A stretch of 64,000 nucleotides of DNA from Aeromicrobium wangtongii. GTDB taxonomy: Bacteria > Actinomycetota > Actinomycetes > Propionibacteriales > Nocardioidaceae. Numbering within the stretch: position 1 is the stretch's first letter; each line of letters opens with the position of its first letter. The position numbers and the translations under genes are program-made. The notes under the pieces are model-generated. The model ran no database searches. It saw only the letters and a list, made by a program, of their open reading frames with translations, and had not been told where the DNA came from. Of this stretch, positions 26,557-37,112 are shown in pieces. Where the stretch lies: the NCBI RefSeq assembly GCF_024584515.1, contig NZ_CP102173.1, positions 2,976,001 to 3,040,000 on the forward strand, given 5' to 3'.

Positions 26557-28080
26557 TCACACCAGATCGGCCGAGGCCGGCGTCGGCCGGTGGACCAGGC
26601 GGACGGCACCGTCGCGCCGCGGATCGGCTGCCGCGACCATCAGCTCGCCGGATCCCGGGCCGGTCGAGGGACCCGGCCGCCGCAAGGTCGCCGAGACGCC
26701 GCCGTAGTACATCGACAGGTCGGTCTCGGTCTTGATGACCTCGTCGGAGCGACCCGCCCGGTGCAGGTGGACGCGCCGGTGGTCGATGGCCTGCTGCAGG
26801 CCCAGGCCGCCGTTGACGAATCCGGCCAGGGCCTGGACGATCGCCGTGGTGATGCGGTCGGCACCGGGTGAGCCGATGGCCAGCGCCGATCCGTCCACGT
26901 GGTGCCCCACGGTGGGAGCCATGTTGGACAGCAGCCGGGTACCCGGGGGCAGTCCGTGCAGGCCCCGCGGGTTGAGCTCCTGCTCGCCGAGGCAGTTGTT
27001 GAGCCAGATGCCGGTGCCCTCGGCGATCATGCCCGAGCCGTAGCCACAGGACACCGTCACCGCGCAGGCTCCACCGTCGCTGTCGGTCGCCGAGACGTGC
27101 ACCGTCGAGCCCGACTCCAGCACGGCGAGGTGATCTCGGTCGATCAGGGCGAGGAACGCCCCGGCGTCGCGCACCAGGTCGTCGGTGCTGTCGAACACGT
27201 CGAGCCGGTGACCGAGCACCGCACGCTGCACCCGGACCAGGTGGTCGACGTCAGCCGCGTCCCACTCACCGCGCGGGCGCCCGTCCAGCAGGCGCAGCAT
27301 CGCGGCGACGCACACCCCGCCGACCGACGGCGGCGGGTTCGTGCCGAAGGTCCACTCACCCACGGTGCTGAGCAGCGAGGGACGGACGACGGGGCGGTAG
27401 TCGGCCAGGTCCTCGGCGCCCAGGATGCCGCCACGGCGGATCACGTCATCGCTGATCCGGCGGGCGAGCTCGCCGGTGTGCAGGGCCGCCGAGCCGTCGG
27501 CGGCGATGAGATCCAGCGATGCGGCCAGATCGGGCACCACGATCGACCCGGTCGTGATCGTGCCGTCAGCGTCGTGGATGGCCGCGTGGCTCTGCTCGTC
27601 CCAGCCGAACACCTCCAGGTGGGCGTGGCCGAGGTAGTAACGGGACGCCGTGCTGAGGCGGAAGCCGCGCCGGGCGATGTCGATCGCCGGCTGGACGATC
27701 TCGCGCCACGGGACGCTGCCCCAGCGCCGGTGCGCCTCCTCGAAGGCGGCCACCGAGCCGTGGGTGGCGACCGACCCGGGCCCGACGGTGATGTCGACGC
27801 CGCCTCCGTAGTCGGTGGTGATGTCCCACGTGCCGCCACCCAGCGCTCGTCCGCGTCCGGGCATGTCCATCCAGCCGTCGACGGTCTGCGGCGGACCGCC
27901 GTCGGCGGGCTGCACCGTGATGAATCCGCCGGAGCTGAGCGAGACGAGCCCGACCTCGTTGACCATCGTCACGAGCGCAGCCGCCAGCGCGGCGTCGACC
28001 GAGTTCCCACCGGCGCGGGCGACCTGCTCCCCGGCGTCTGCGGCGGCCTCGTTCGGTGCGGCAATCGCGACGTCCGGCAT
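26557..28080 (-). CDS. Gamma-glutamyltransferase-family Ntn hydrolase
   Basis: 507 aa. GGT-fold protein with N-terminal 'AIAAPNEAAADAGEQVARAGGNSVDAALAAALVTMVNEVGLVSLSSGGFI'. The autocleavage/nucleophile Thr is in 'SGSTVHVSATDSDGGACAVTVS', where the usual Thr-Thr-His is Thr-Val-His. The downstream 'LSNMAPTV' and 'GSPGADRITTAIVQ' are the small-subunit substrate loops. It is shorter than E. coli Ggt and lacks a signal peptide, so it is likely cytosolic; substrate may be a gamma-glutamyl or related amide. Leaderless promoter upstream. Confidence 0.88.
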   Translation of the reverse strand: MPDVAIAAPNEAAADAGEQVARAGGNSVDAALAAALVTMVNEVGLVSLSSGGFITVQPADGGPPQTVDGWMDMPGRGRALGGGTWDITTDYGGGVDITVGPGSVATHGSVAAFEEAHRRWGSVPWREIVQPAIDIARRGFRLSTASRYYLGHAHLEVFGWDEQSHAAIHDADGTITTGSIVVPDLAASLDLIAADGSAALHTGELARRISDDVIRRGGILGAEDLADYRPVVRPSLLSTVGEWTFGTNPPPSVGGVCVAAMLRLLDGRPRGEWDAADVDHLVRVQRAVLGHRLDVFDSTDDLVRDAGAFLALIDRDHLAVLESGSTVHVSATDSDGGACAVTVSCGYGSGMIAEGTGIWLNNCLGEQELNPRGLHGLPPGTRLLSNMAPTVGHHVDGSALAIGSPGADRITTAIVQALAGFVNGGLGLQQAIDHRRVHLHRAGRSDEVIKTETDLSMYYGGVSATLRRPGPSTGPGSGELMVAAADPRRDGAVRLVHRPTPASADLV

Positions 28081-28086
28081 GGCCGC

Positions 28087-28092
28087 AGGCTA
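28087..28092 (-). promoter_or_regulatory. -10 hexamer TAGCCT of the GGT-family gene
   Basis: Minus-strand TAGCCT, 6-nt spacer GCGGCC, then ATG at 28080. Confidence 0.5.
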
Positions 28093-28186
28093 TCTCGCCC
28101 ACCCCGTTCCCGCTCGCGGGATAGGGTTGGAGACGGTGCGCCGGGAAGTCTGGTCGGCATGATCTCGTCGACCCCCAAGGAGACCC

Positions 28187-29455
28187 ATGGCCAACTCGAA
28201 GTTCCGCCTGCTGGGCCGCGGCTCGTGGGGTGAGACCTCCCGCATCGCCGACATCCTGCGCCGCGAGACGATCGGCGGGGCGCTGCTGATCATCGCCGCC
28301 GTGGCTGCCGTGATCGCGGCGAATGTCGGCGACGGCTATGCGACGCTGCGCGACACCGTGATCGGCCCGTCATCGCTGCACCTGGACCTGACCGTCGGGG
28401 CGTGGGCCGCCGACGGCCTGCTGGCGATCTTCTTCTTCGTCGCGGGCCTCGAGCTCAAGCGCGAGTTCGTGGCCGGCGACCTGCGCGATCCGCGACGGGC
28501 GGCGATCCCGGTCCTCGCAGCGGTCGGCGGCATGATCGTGCCGGCCCTGCTGTTCCTGGCGATCAACGCCGGCGGGTCGCTGCGCGGCTGGGCGATCCCC
28601 ACCGCCACCGACATCGCCTTCGCCCTGGCGATCCTCGCGGTCATCAGCAGCCACCTGCCGACGGCCCTGCGGACGTTCCTGCTGACCCTGGCGATCGTCG
28701 ACGACCTGCTCGCCATCACGATCATCGCGCTGTTCTACTCCGATGACCTGGACGTGCTGTGGCTGCTCGCGGCGCTCGTGCCGCTGGGGCTGTTCACCCT
28801 GCTGGTGCAGCGACGCATCCGCTCGTGGTGGTTGCTGCTGCCGCTGGCGGCCGCGACCTGGGGGCTGGTCCACGCCTCGGGCGTCCACGCGACCGTGGCC
28901 GGCGTGCTGCTCGGATTCGCCGTCCCGGTGCTGCGCCGCGACGGCAACGAGGGACCGGGTCTCGCCGAGCAGTTCGAGCACCTGGTGCGCCCTGTCTCGG
29001 CCGGCGTGGCCGTCCCGGTGTTCGCCTTCTTCTCCGCCGGTGTCGCGATCGGCGGCCTGGACGGGTTGCGGTCCGCCGCCAGCGACCCGATCACGATCGG
29101 CGTCGTCGTGGGGCTGTGCCTCGGCAAGCCGATCGGCGTGCTGGGCGCGACCTGGCTGGCCTCGCGGTTCACCCGCGCCGATCTGGACGAGAGCCTGGAG
29201 TGGATCGACGTCACCGGGCTGTCGCTGCTCGCCGGCATCGGCTTCACAGTGTCGCTCCTGATCGGTGAGCTGGCCTACGGGGCCGGCAGCGTGGCCGACG
29301 AGCACGTCAAGATCGGTGTCCTGGCGGGCTCGATCCTCTCGGCGCTGCTGGCCGCGGTGGTCCTGCGAACCCGCAACCGGCACTACCGCCTGATCGCCGA
29401 GGCGGAGCAGCGCGACGACGACGGGGACGGCATCCCGGACGTCTATCAGGACTGA
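28187..29455 (+). CDS. nhaA: Na+/H+ antiporter NhaA
   Basis: 422 aa, 11-12 helices. Exchanges Na+ for H+ to control sodium and pH. Family motifs: '[24 protein letters not shown]', '[19 protein letters not shown]' (discontinuous helix IV, TATDIAF), '[19 protein letters not shown]' (the essential Asp-Asp pair of helix V) and '[15 protein letters not shown]'. An AAGGAG site lies 4-5 nt before the ATG. A TAGGGT hexamer about 70 nt upstream could be its -10, giving a leader; no regulatory RNA is recognisable there. The hydrophilic tail ends in '[13 protein letters not shown]', a calcium-loop-like acidic sequence. Confidence 0.96.
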   Translation: MANSKFRLLGRGSWGETSRIADILRRETIGGALLIIAAVAAVIAANVGDGYATLRDTVIGPSSLHLDLTVGAWAADGLLAIFFFVAGLELKREFVAGDLRDPRRAAIPVLAAVGGMIVPALLFLAINAGGSLRGWAIPTATDIAFALAILAVISSHLPTALRTFLLTLAIVDDLLAITIIALFYSDDLDVLWLLAALVPLGLFTLLVQRRIRSWWLLLPLAAATWGLVHASGVHATVAGVLLGFAVPVLRRDGNEGPGLAEQFEHLVRPVSAGVAVPVFAFFSAGVAIGGLDGLRSAASDPITIGVVVGLCLGKPIGVLGATWLASRFTRADLDESLEWIDVTGLSLLAGIGFTVSLLIGELAYGAGSVADEHVKIGVLAGSILSALLAAVVLRTRNRHYRLIAEAEQRDDDGDGIPDVYQD

Positions 29456-29613
29456 ATGTCAAGTCCCTTGTGGCCCTTCAGACGCGGGGCGGATGGTCCT
29501 GAAATAGCTCCGAGTGACTATTCACACAGCCTGTGGGTATCCCTGTGGACCGAAACCGCTCCAATGCGCGGCGTGTCGCTGCGAACCGGCCGCACGAGGT
29601 GCTGCGCAGACGG

Positions 29614-31431
29614 TCAGGAGTCCAGTGCGCGGTCGAGATTGATGGCGGCGCTGATCAGTGCGAGATGGGTGAAGGCCTGCGGGAAGTTGCCCAGCTGATC
29701 GCCGGTCGCACCGACCTCCTCGGCGTACAGTCCCACGTGATTGGCGTACGTGAACATCTTCTCGAGGGCCAGCTGGGCGTCCTCCAACCGGCCGGCACGG
29801 GTCAGCGCCTCGACGTACCAGAACGAGCACAGGGAGAAGGTCCCCTCGTCCCCGTCCAGCCCGTCCGGGCTGAGCTCGGGGTCGTACCGGAAGACCAGGC
29901 TGTCGACCACCAGACGGTCCTCGATCGCCTCCAGGGTCGACAGGAACCGCGGGTCGGCGGGTGAGAGGAACTTGACCATCGGCATCAGCAGCACACCGGC
30001 GTCCAGCGCCGTCCCGCCCTCGACCTGGGTGAACGCCTTGAGCTCGTCGTCCCACGACTCGTCCATGATCCGTTGGTAGATCTCGTCGCGGACGCGCGCC
30101 CATGCGCCGAGATCGCCGGGCAGGCCGCGCTGTCGGGCGATCCGGATCGCCCGCTCGATCGCGACCCAGCACATCAGCCGCGATGTCGTGTGCTTGCGCA
30201 GCTCGGCCCGGCCCTCCCACATGCCGGCGTCCTCGCGCTCCCAGTTCTGCGCGACCCACTCCACGATCCGGGTGACATCGGTCCATGCATCGCTGCTGAT
30301 GCCGGCGCCGTACTTGTTGAACAGGTAGACCGAGTCGACCAGCTCGCCGTAGATGTCCAGCTGCAGCTGCTCGACGGCGGCATTGCCGACGCGCACCGGC
30401 CGGGACCCCGCATACCCGGACAGGTGCTCGAGCTCCACCTCGTCGCGCGGCGTGTTGCCGTCGATGTCGTACAGCACGCGCAGGGGGCCCAGGCCGTGCT
30501 CATCGTCGGCCTCGCCGCCCATCCGTTCGGACAGCCAGCGGACGAAGGCGGAGGCCTCCTGGGTGAACCCGAGCCGCTGCAGGGCGTACAGGGTGAACCC
30601 CGCATCACGCATCCAGACGTAGCGGTAGTCCCAGTTGCGGTCTCCCCCGATGAACTCGGGCAGGCTGGTCGTCGGCGCGGCGATCACCGCTCCGGTCGGC
30701 TCGTGGGTCAGCAGCTTCAGCGTGATCGCCGACCGGTTGACCATCTCGCGCCACCGGCCCGTGTAGGTCGACTGCGACAGCCACCGCCGCCAGTACGTCG
30801 CGGTCGCATCGAACAGGGCGGACGTGTCGTCAACGGCGGCCTCGTGCAGCTGCTCGCCGTCGGGCAGCACCTCCAGCACGAACAGGGCCACATCGCCGGT
30901 GCTCAGCTCGACGTCGGCGGTCACGACCCCCTCGTCGATGTCGAGGCCGGTCGAGGCGCTGAGCCCCATTCGCACGCCGTCCCCCTCCAGCAGCACCCCG
31001 TGCTCGACCCGCTCGGCAGTGCACCTGGCTCGGCCGTAGTCGGGTCGGGCGTCCAGCCGCATCCGGACGCGCGAGCAGCCGCGGACCCCCACGACCCGGC
31101 GCACGATGCGCTGGCGGTGCTCGCTGTCGCCGGCCTTCAGGACGGGCATGAAGTCGTGCACCTCCACGACGCCCTCCTCGGTGAGGAACCGGGTGGCGAG
31201 CATCGCCGAGTCGGGGAAGTAGAACTGCTGGGTCCGGGTCGCCCCGTCGTGCGGGCAGACCTGCCAGGAGCCGGCGTCCCGGTCCAGCAGTGCGCCGAAG
31301 ATGCTCGGTGAGTCGAAGCGGGGCGCGCAGAACCAGTCGATCGTCCCGTCGGTGCCCACCAGTGCCGCGGTGCGCAGGTCGCCGATCAGCCCGTGGTCCT
31401 CGATCGCCGGCCAGTCGGCTGACTCAGGCAT
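29614..31431 (-). CDS. GH15 glycosidase (glucoamylase/trehalase type)
   Basis: 605 aa from the ATG at 31431. The N-terminal super-sandwich domain begins '[41 protein letters not shown]'. The (alpha/alpha)6 barrel carries '[23 protein letters not shown]' and '[15 protein letters not shown]'. Mycobacterial members of this branch hydrolyse trehalose, which makes trehalase the best guess; the general acid Glu could be in '[17 protein letters not shown]'. No signal peptide, so cytosolic. It overlaps the zwf stop by 8 nt, linking glucose release to pentose-phosphate entry. Confidence 0.92.
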   Translation of the reverse strand: MPESADWPAIEDHGLIGDLRTAALVGTDGTIDWFCAPRFDSPSIFGALLDRDAGSWQVCPHDGATRTQQFYFPDSAMLATRFLTEEGVVEVHDFMPVLKAGDSEHRQRIVRRVVGVRGCSRVRMRLDARPDYGRARCTAERVEHGVLLEGDGVRMGLSASTGLDIDEGVVTADVELSTGDVALFVLEVLPDGEQLHEAAVDDTSALFDATATYWRRWLSQSTYTGRWREMVNRSAITLKLLTHEPTGAVIAAPTTSLPEFIGGDRNWDYRYVWMRDAGFTLYALQRLGFTQEASAFVRWLSERMGGEADDEHGLGPLRVLYDIDGNTPRDEVELEHLSGYAGSRPVRVGNAAVEQLQLDIYGELVDSVYLFNKYGAGISSDAWTDVTRIVEWVAQNWEREDAGMWEGRAELRKHTTSRLMCWVAIERAIRIARQRGLPGDLGAWARVRDEIYQRIMDESWDDELKAFTQVEGGTALDAGVLLMPMVKFLSPADPRFLSTLEAIEDRLVVDSLVFRYDPELSPDGLDGDEGTFSLCSFWYVEALTRAGRLEDAQLALEKMFTYANHVGLYAEEVGATGDQLGNFPQAFTHLALISAAINLDRALDS

Positions 31432-32839
31432 CCGGCAACCGCCAACCCCGCTCCCCCGGCAGCGCCAGCGCATCGTCCGGCCCCCAGGAACCCTGCGCAT
31501 AGGGCTGCGTCTCAGGCCGGGCGTCCAGCACCGGCTGGCAGACCTCCCACAGCCGTTCGACCTCGTCGGAGCGGGTGAACAGGGTCTGGTCGCCGCGCAT
31601 GACGTCCAGCAGCAGCCGCTCGTACGCCTCCAGGGGCGTGTCGTGGGGATCGTCCTGGGACACGTCCAGGCGCAGGGTGGAGCTGATCAGCTCCATCGTC
31701 GGGCCGGGGCGCTTGGCGTGCAGGTCGATGTCGACGCGCGGCGAGTCGGTCAGCTCGAGCACGAGCTGGTTGGGCCCACAGCCGTACTCGCCGAACCGGC
31801 CCATGGGCGGCGTCCGGTAGGTCAGGGTGATGGTGCGCCGCGTCGCCCCCAGCGCCTTGCCGGTGCGCAGGTGGAACGGAACGCCCTGCCACCGCTCGGT
31901 GTCGACATGCGCCCGGAGCGCCACGAAGGTCTCGACGTCGGAGTCGTCGGCCACATCGTCCTCGTCGCGGTATCCCTCGTACTGGCCGAACACGACGTCC
32001 TGGGGGTCCAGCGGTCGCATCGCGGCGAACACCTTCGACTTCTCGTTGCGCAGTGCCAGCGCGTCGAGGTGGACCGGCGGCTCCATCGCGACGAAGCCCA
32101 GGACCTGGAACAGGTGCGTCGTGATCATGTCCCTGAAGCAGCCGGTCGACTCGTAGAAGTTGCCGCGGCCCTCGATCGTGAGCTCCTCGGGCACGTCGAT
32201 CTCGACCGAGACGATGTTCTCCCGGCTCCAGGTCGGCTCGATCAGGCCGTTGGCGAAGCGCAGGGCGAGGATGTTCTGGACCGCCTCCTTGCCCAGGAAG
32301 TGGTCGATGCGGAACACCTGGTCCTCGGACACGACCCCCTTCAGGGTCGCGTCGAGCTCGCAGGCGGTCTTCAGGTCGGTGCCGAACGGCTTCTCGATGA
32401 CCAGGCGGGCGTCGTCGGCCAGGCCGACCCGGCCGAGCATCCCGATCATCGGCTCCATCGCGGCCGGTGGGACCGACAGGTAGATCAGCTTCTGCGCGTC
32501 CTCGCCCAGATCCTTGCGCGCCTGCTCGACGGCCTGCGCCAGGTCCTTGCCGTCGTCAGCGTCCGAGACGCAGAACGTCAGCCGGCCAAGGACGTCGTCG
32601 ACGACGTCCCCGTCCGGGTCGTCGACGAACTCGCCCAGCGAGCCGCGGATCTTGTCGCGGAACTCCTCGTCCGAGCCCGGCGAGTGCCGTCCCGAGCCGA
32701 TGATCGCGTAGTCGTCGGGCAGGCGTCCGGCGGCCGCCAGCTTGTAGATGCCAGGGAAGAGCTTGCGCTTGGCAAGATCGCCGGTCGCACCGAAGATGAC
32801 GAAGACATGGGGGGCGGGGGTCTCGCGTTCTTGGGCCAC
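31424..32839 (-). CDS. zwf: Glucose-6-phosphate dehydrogenase (second copy)
   Basis: 471 aa. '[22 protein letters not shown]' (NADP-binding), '[19 protein letters not shown]', '[27 protein letters not shown]' (catalytic His) and '[13 protein letters not shown]' are intact. It differs from the 14.5-kb copy throughout, for example in the C-terminal region and the residues after GATGDLA, so it is an old paralogue. Co-transcribed with the GH15 enzyme. A TTGCGG -35 lies 17 nt before the TAGGCT -10, and the GTG start follows after 6 nt. Confidence 0.95.
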   Translation of the reverse strand: MAQERETPAPHVFVIFGATGDLAKRKLFPGIYKLAAAGRLPDDYAIIGSGRHSPGSDEEFRDKIRGSLGEFVDDPDGDVVDDVLGRLTFCVSDADDGKDLAQAVEQARKDLGEDAQKLIYLSVPPAAMEPMIGMLGRVGLADDARLVIEKPFGTDLKTACELDATLKGVVSEDQVFRIDHFLGKEAVQNILALRFANGLIEPTWSRENIVSVEIDVPEELTIEGRGNFYESTGCFRDMITTHLFQVLGFVAMEPPVHLDALALRNEKSKVFAAMRPLDPQDVVFGQYEGYRDEDDVADDSDVETFVALRAHVDTERWQGVPFHLRTGKALGATRRTITLTYRTPPMGRFGEYGCGPNQLVLELTDSPRVDIDLHAKRPGPTMELISSTLRLDVSQDDPHDTPLEAYERLLLDVMRGDQTLFTRSDEVERLWEVCQPVLDARPETQPYAQGSWGPDDALALPGERGWRLPDA

Positions 32840-32845
32840 GAACCC

Positions 32846-32851
32846 AGCCTA
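32846..32851 (-). promoter_or_regulatory. -10 hexamer TAGGCT of zwf-GH15 operon
   Basis: Minus-strand TTGCGG, 17-nt spacer, TAGGCT, 6-nt spacer GGGTTC, GTG at 32839. This is the best -35/-10 pair found among the leaderless candidates here. Confidence 0.6.
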
Positions 32852-32904
32852 AGAGCCTGTCCGCGGCCCGCAACGGGAGCGAGCACCGCAGGCCCCGCTG
32901 TGGT

Positions 32905-33564
32905 TCAGTCGGTGTCGGGCTCGTTGTCCAGCGAGATCCAGTCGGACGCCTTCTGGCTGGTCTTCTTGCCGTTCTTGGTCACCTGCAGCGTCCCGTCATA
33001 GGCAAGCACGGTGTATCGCGTGGCGCCGTCGTCGGCGACGAACGCGTCGAGATCGGGCTCGTAGCGGCCCTTGAGATCGACGACCGCCCCACCCTTGGGC
33101 TTGGTCACGAGCCGGAAGTCGGCGCCGGAGCTGTCGACACCGCAGATGGACGTCTTGGCGCCGCTGGTGGTCGTCTTGTAGAGGATCACGGGGTACTCGC
33201 CGCCGCAGGCCAGGCCGAGGCCGGACTTCTTCTGCTGGGGCACGGTCACGGGCTTCTCGACGCCGCAGTCGGGCAGCAGGGAGTCCTGCTCGATGCCCTC
33301 CTCGTTGAACACCGTGTCCGGTCCCTCGCACTCCGCCGTGATTGTCGGCGACGGCGACGGGCTGGCCGTGGTGGCCTCGGACGGCGACGGGAACGGGGTC
33401 GACGGCGTCGCGGACGTGGCGCGGCTCGGCGGGGTCGCAGCGGACGACGACTCGGTGTCGTCACCACCCAGGGCCCACACCGCGAGGCCGACGACGACGG
33501 TGATCACGAGGATGACAAGGGCGATCAGGGCGGATCTGCTTCGGGGCGAAGCGGACTGACTCAC
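32905..33564 (-). CDS. Membrane-anchored extracytoplasmic protein of unknown function
   Basis: 219 aa. A short cytosolic N-terminus, one TM helix (about 12-31, ALIALVILVITVVVGLAVWAL) and a Ser/Thr/Pro-rich linker (33-75) lead to an outer domain with four Cys at about residues 79, 99, 119 and 139, which could form two disulfides. GGAAGG lies 8 nt before the GTG. No known family is recognisable. It lies between guaA and zwf on the same strand but with separate upstream sequence. Confidence 0.85.
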   Translation of the reverse strand: MSQSASPRSRSALIALVILVITVVVGLAVWALGGDDTESSSAATPPSRATSATPSTPFPSPSEATTASPSPSPTITAECEGPDTVFNEEGIEQDSLLPDCGVEKPVTVPQQKKSGLGLACGGEYPVILYKTTTSGAKTSICGVDSSGADFRLVTKPKGGAVVDLKGRYEPDLDAFVADDGATRYTVLAYDGTLQVTKNGKKTSQKASDWISLDNEPDTD

Positions 33565-33612
33565 GGTGCTGCCTTCCGGTGGACTCCGACCGACCCTAAC
33601 AACCGGGCTCCG

Positions 33613-35172
<1,560 letters not shown>

Positions 35173-35178
35173 CCCGAG

Positions 35179-35184
35179 AGTCTA
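35179..35184 (-). promoter_or_regulatory. -10 hexamer TAGACT of guaA
   Basis: Minus-strand TAGACT, spacer CTCGGG, then GTG at 35172. Confidence 0.5.
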
Positions 35185-35313
35185 TCGGCCGCCCGTCCGC
35201 GCGATCACAGTCCGTCCCGGCCCCCCGGGCCGGGCCAGGTCCGCCCGAAACAGATTTCTGCCGCCCAGCTCGTAACCCGATCCCGGCGGCCTCGTTCTAG
35301 AGGGTAGATCTGA

Positions 35314-35397
35314 CAACACTCCCTCCCGTTGGATCGAGTGCTGCTCCCGCGGCCCACCAGGACCCGACCCGTGACCCTCCCTCCGGGCCGGGTCCTG
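35314..35397 (+). ncRNA. Possible small RNA with two C-rich-loop hairpins
   Basis: In the 248-nt gap between guaA and the GMC oxidoreductase, the plus strand can form hairpin 1 (CAACACTC 35314-35321 with GAGTGCTG 35336-35343, one G-U pair, loop containing CCTCCCG) and hairpin 2 (35358-35397, loop GTGACCCTCCCTCC). A TAGATC hexamer at 35305 could be a -10. Two adjacent stems with C-rich loops recall the actinobacterial 6C RNA, but neither loop holds six consecutive C. Hairpin 2 alone is explained as the terminator of the neighbouring minus-strand gene. Confidence 0.2.
35358..35397 (-). terminator. Terminator of the GMC oxidoreductase operon
   Basis: Arms CAGGACCCGACCC and GGGCCGGGTCCTG (35358-35370, 35385-35397) pair at 12 of 13 positions around a 14-nt loop, 23 nt beyond the stop of the minus-strand GMC gene. 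Confidence 0.7.
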
Positions 35398-35420
35398 TGT
35401 GTTCCTGCTCCGGCCGGCGA

Positions 35421-37112
35421 CTACGAGACGTCGACGATCGGCAGCCGCAGCGCGGCGGGCGCGTCCTGCGGGACGACCGGGTTCTTCGGCGCGACCGGCT
35501 CGATCTGCCGGTAGGGCTCGTCGATCGCGGGGCGCGGATCGGCCTCACCCTTGTTGGGCCAGAACGCCATCGCCCGTTCGGTCTGCGCCGTGATGGTCAG
35601 CGACGGGTTGACGCCCAGGTTGGCCGAGACCGCCGAGCCGTCGGCGACGTGCAGCCCGGGGTGTCCGTAGAGCCGCTGGTACGGGTCGACGACACCGGTC
35701 TGCGGCGAGTCGCCGATCGCGCAGCCACCCATGAAGTGCGCCGTCAGCGGGACGTTGAACGGCTCGCCGATCGTGCCGCCGGGCGTGCCGCCCATCTCCT
35801 CGGCCATCATCTGCACGGCGCGGTGCCCCGGCTCGATGAATGCGGGATTCGGCGCACCGTGGCCCTGGCGCGACGTCAGCTTGCGCCGCCCGGTCAGTCC
35901 CCGCTTGGTGTACGTCGTGATCGAGTTGTCGTGCGTCTGCATGACCAGCGCGATGATCGTGCGCTCCGACCAGTGCCGCAGGTCGTACAGCTTGAACAGG
36001 TTGGTCTTCTGCCGCCACATCTCCTTGAGCCAGACCCGCCAGCGGGGCGTGTCGGTGCTGCCGTCGGTCAGCACGGTCTGCAGCAGCGACATCGCATTGG
36101 AGCGCTTGCCGTAGCGGGTCGGCTCGATGTGGGTGAACTCGTCGGGGTGGAACGACGACGTGATGGCCACGCCCTCGCTGTAGTCGACGTCCTTGGTGTC
36201 GGAGATCGACCCGAGCAGCGCCTCGGAGTTGGTGCGCGTCAGCAGGCCGAGCCGGTCCGAGACGTTCGGCAGGTGGCCCTGGTCCTTCATGGCGTGCAGC
36301 AGCTTCTGGGTGCCCATCGTGCTGGCCGAGAAGATGACCTGCTGGGCGGTGATCGTGCGGTGCGGGCGGAAGCGCTTGTTCGTCTGCCGGGTCTCGATCT
36401 CGTAGCCGCCCCCCGCCCGCGGACGCACCGCGGTGACGGTCGTCATCGGGTGGACCTCGGCGCCGGCGGCCTCAGCGAGGTGGAGGTAGTTCTTGACCAG
36501 CGTGTTCTTGGCGTTGTGGCGGCAGCCCGTCATGCACTCGCCGCAGTTCAGGCAGGCATTGCGATCGGGGCCGGCCCCGCCGAAGAACGGATCGGCCACG
36601 GTCTCGCCGGGCGTCCCGAAGAAGACCCCGACCGGGGTGTGGTGGAACGTCCCGCCGACGCCCATGCGGTCGGCGACCTTCTTGACGATCTCGTCGGCCG
36701 GGGACACGTACGGGTAGATCGACACGCCCAGCATCCGCTTGGCCTGGTCGTAGTAGGGCGCGAGCTCGGACCGCCAGTCGGTGATGTGCCCCCACGCGGG
36801 GTCCTCGTAGAAGGGGTCGAGCGGCTCGTAGAGCGTGTTGGCGTAGACCAGCGATCCGCCGCCGACACCCGCGCCCGACAGGATCAGGACGTCCTTGAGC
36901 CGGTCGATGCGCTGGATGCCGTAGCAGCCGAGCTGCGGGAGCCACAAGAACTTGCGCAGCTTCCACGAGCTGGAGGCGAAGTCCTTGTCCTCGAACCGTC
37001 GGCCGGCCTCGAGGACGGCCACCTTGTAGCCCTTCTCGGTCAGCCGGAGGGCGGACACGCTGCCGCCGAAGCCCGATCCGATGATCAGGACGTCGTAGTC
37101 GAGCTCAGGCAC
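35421..37112 (-). CDS. GMC-family FAD oxidoreductase, ChoD-like
   Basis: 563 aa. FAD-binding Rossmann motif 'DVLIIGSGFGGSVSALRLTEKGYKVAVLEAG' at residues 6-36; 'LILSGAGVGGGSLVYANTLYEP' is the second flavin contact. A Cys cluster 'NACLNCGECMTGCRHNAKN' at about 186-204 (CxxCxxCxxxC) is the pattern known from actinobacterial ChoD-like proteins and could bind a metal or Fe-S centre. The C-terminal 'HFMGGCAIGDSP...LHVADGSAVSANLGVNPSLTITAQTERAM' is the GMC-C domain. Annotated relatives are called cholesterol oxidases, but the true substrate is unproven. It overlaps the upstream aldehyde dehydrogenase by 8 nt. Confidence 0.9.
   Translation of the reverse strand: MPELDYDVLIIGSGFGGSVSALRLTEKGYKVAVLEAGRRFEDKDFASSSWKLRKFLWLPQLGCYGIQRIDRLKDVLILSGAGVGGGSLVYANTLYEPLDPFYEDPAWGHITDWRSELAPYYDQAKRMLGVSIYPYVSPADEIVKKVADRMGVGGTFHHTPVGVFFGTPGETVADPFFGGAGPDRNACLNCGECMTGCRHNAKNTLVKNYLHLAEAAGAEVHPMTTVTAVRPRAGGGYEIETRQTNKRFRPHRTITAQQVIFSASTMGTQKLLHAMKDQGHLPNVSDRLGLLTRTNSEALLGSISDTKDVDYSEGVAITSSFHPDEFTHIEPTRYGKRSNAMSLLQTVLTDGSTDTPRWRVWLKEMWRQKTNLFKLYDLRHWSERTIIALVMQTHDNSITTYTKRGLTGRRKLTSRQGHGAPNPAFIEPGHRAVQMMAEEMGGTPGGTIGEPFNVPLTAHFMGGCAIGDSPQTGVVDPYQRLYGHPGLHVADGSAVSANLGVNPSLTITAQTERAMAFWPNKGEADPRPAIDEPYRQIEPVAPKNPVVPQDAPAALRLPIVDVS

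Noticed and set aside
29456-29613. DnaA-box-like or hairpin elements between nhaA and the GH15 gene
   Set aside because: CACACAGCCTGTGG resembles part of a box but has no TTGTCCACA match; the gap holds nothing I can support.
35216-35234. CCCGGCCC palindrome upstream of guaA as a riboswitch or terminator
   Set aside because: Only an 8-bp GC stem with a 3-nt loop upstream of the guaA promoter; no purine-aptamer sequence.
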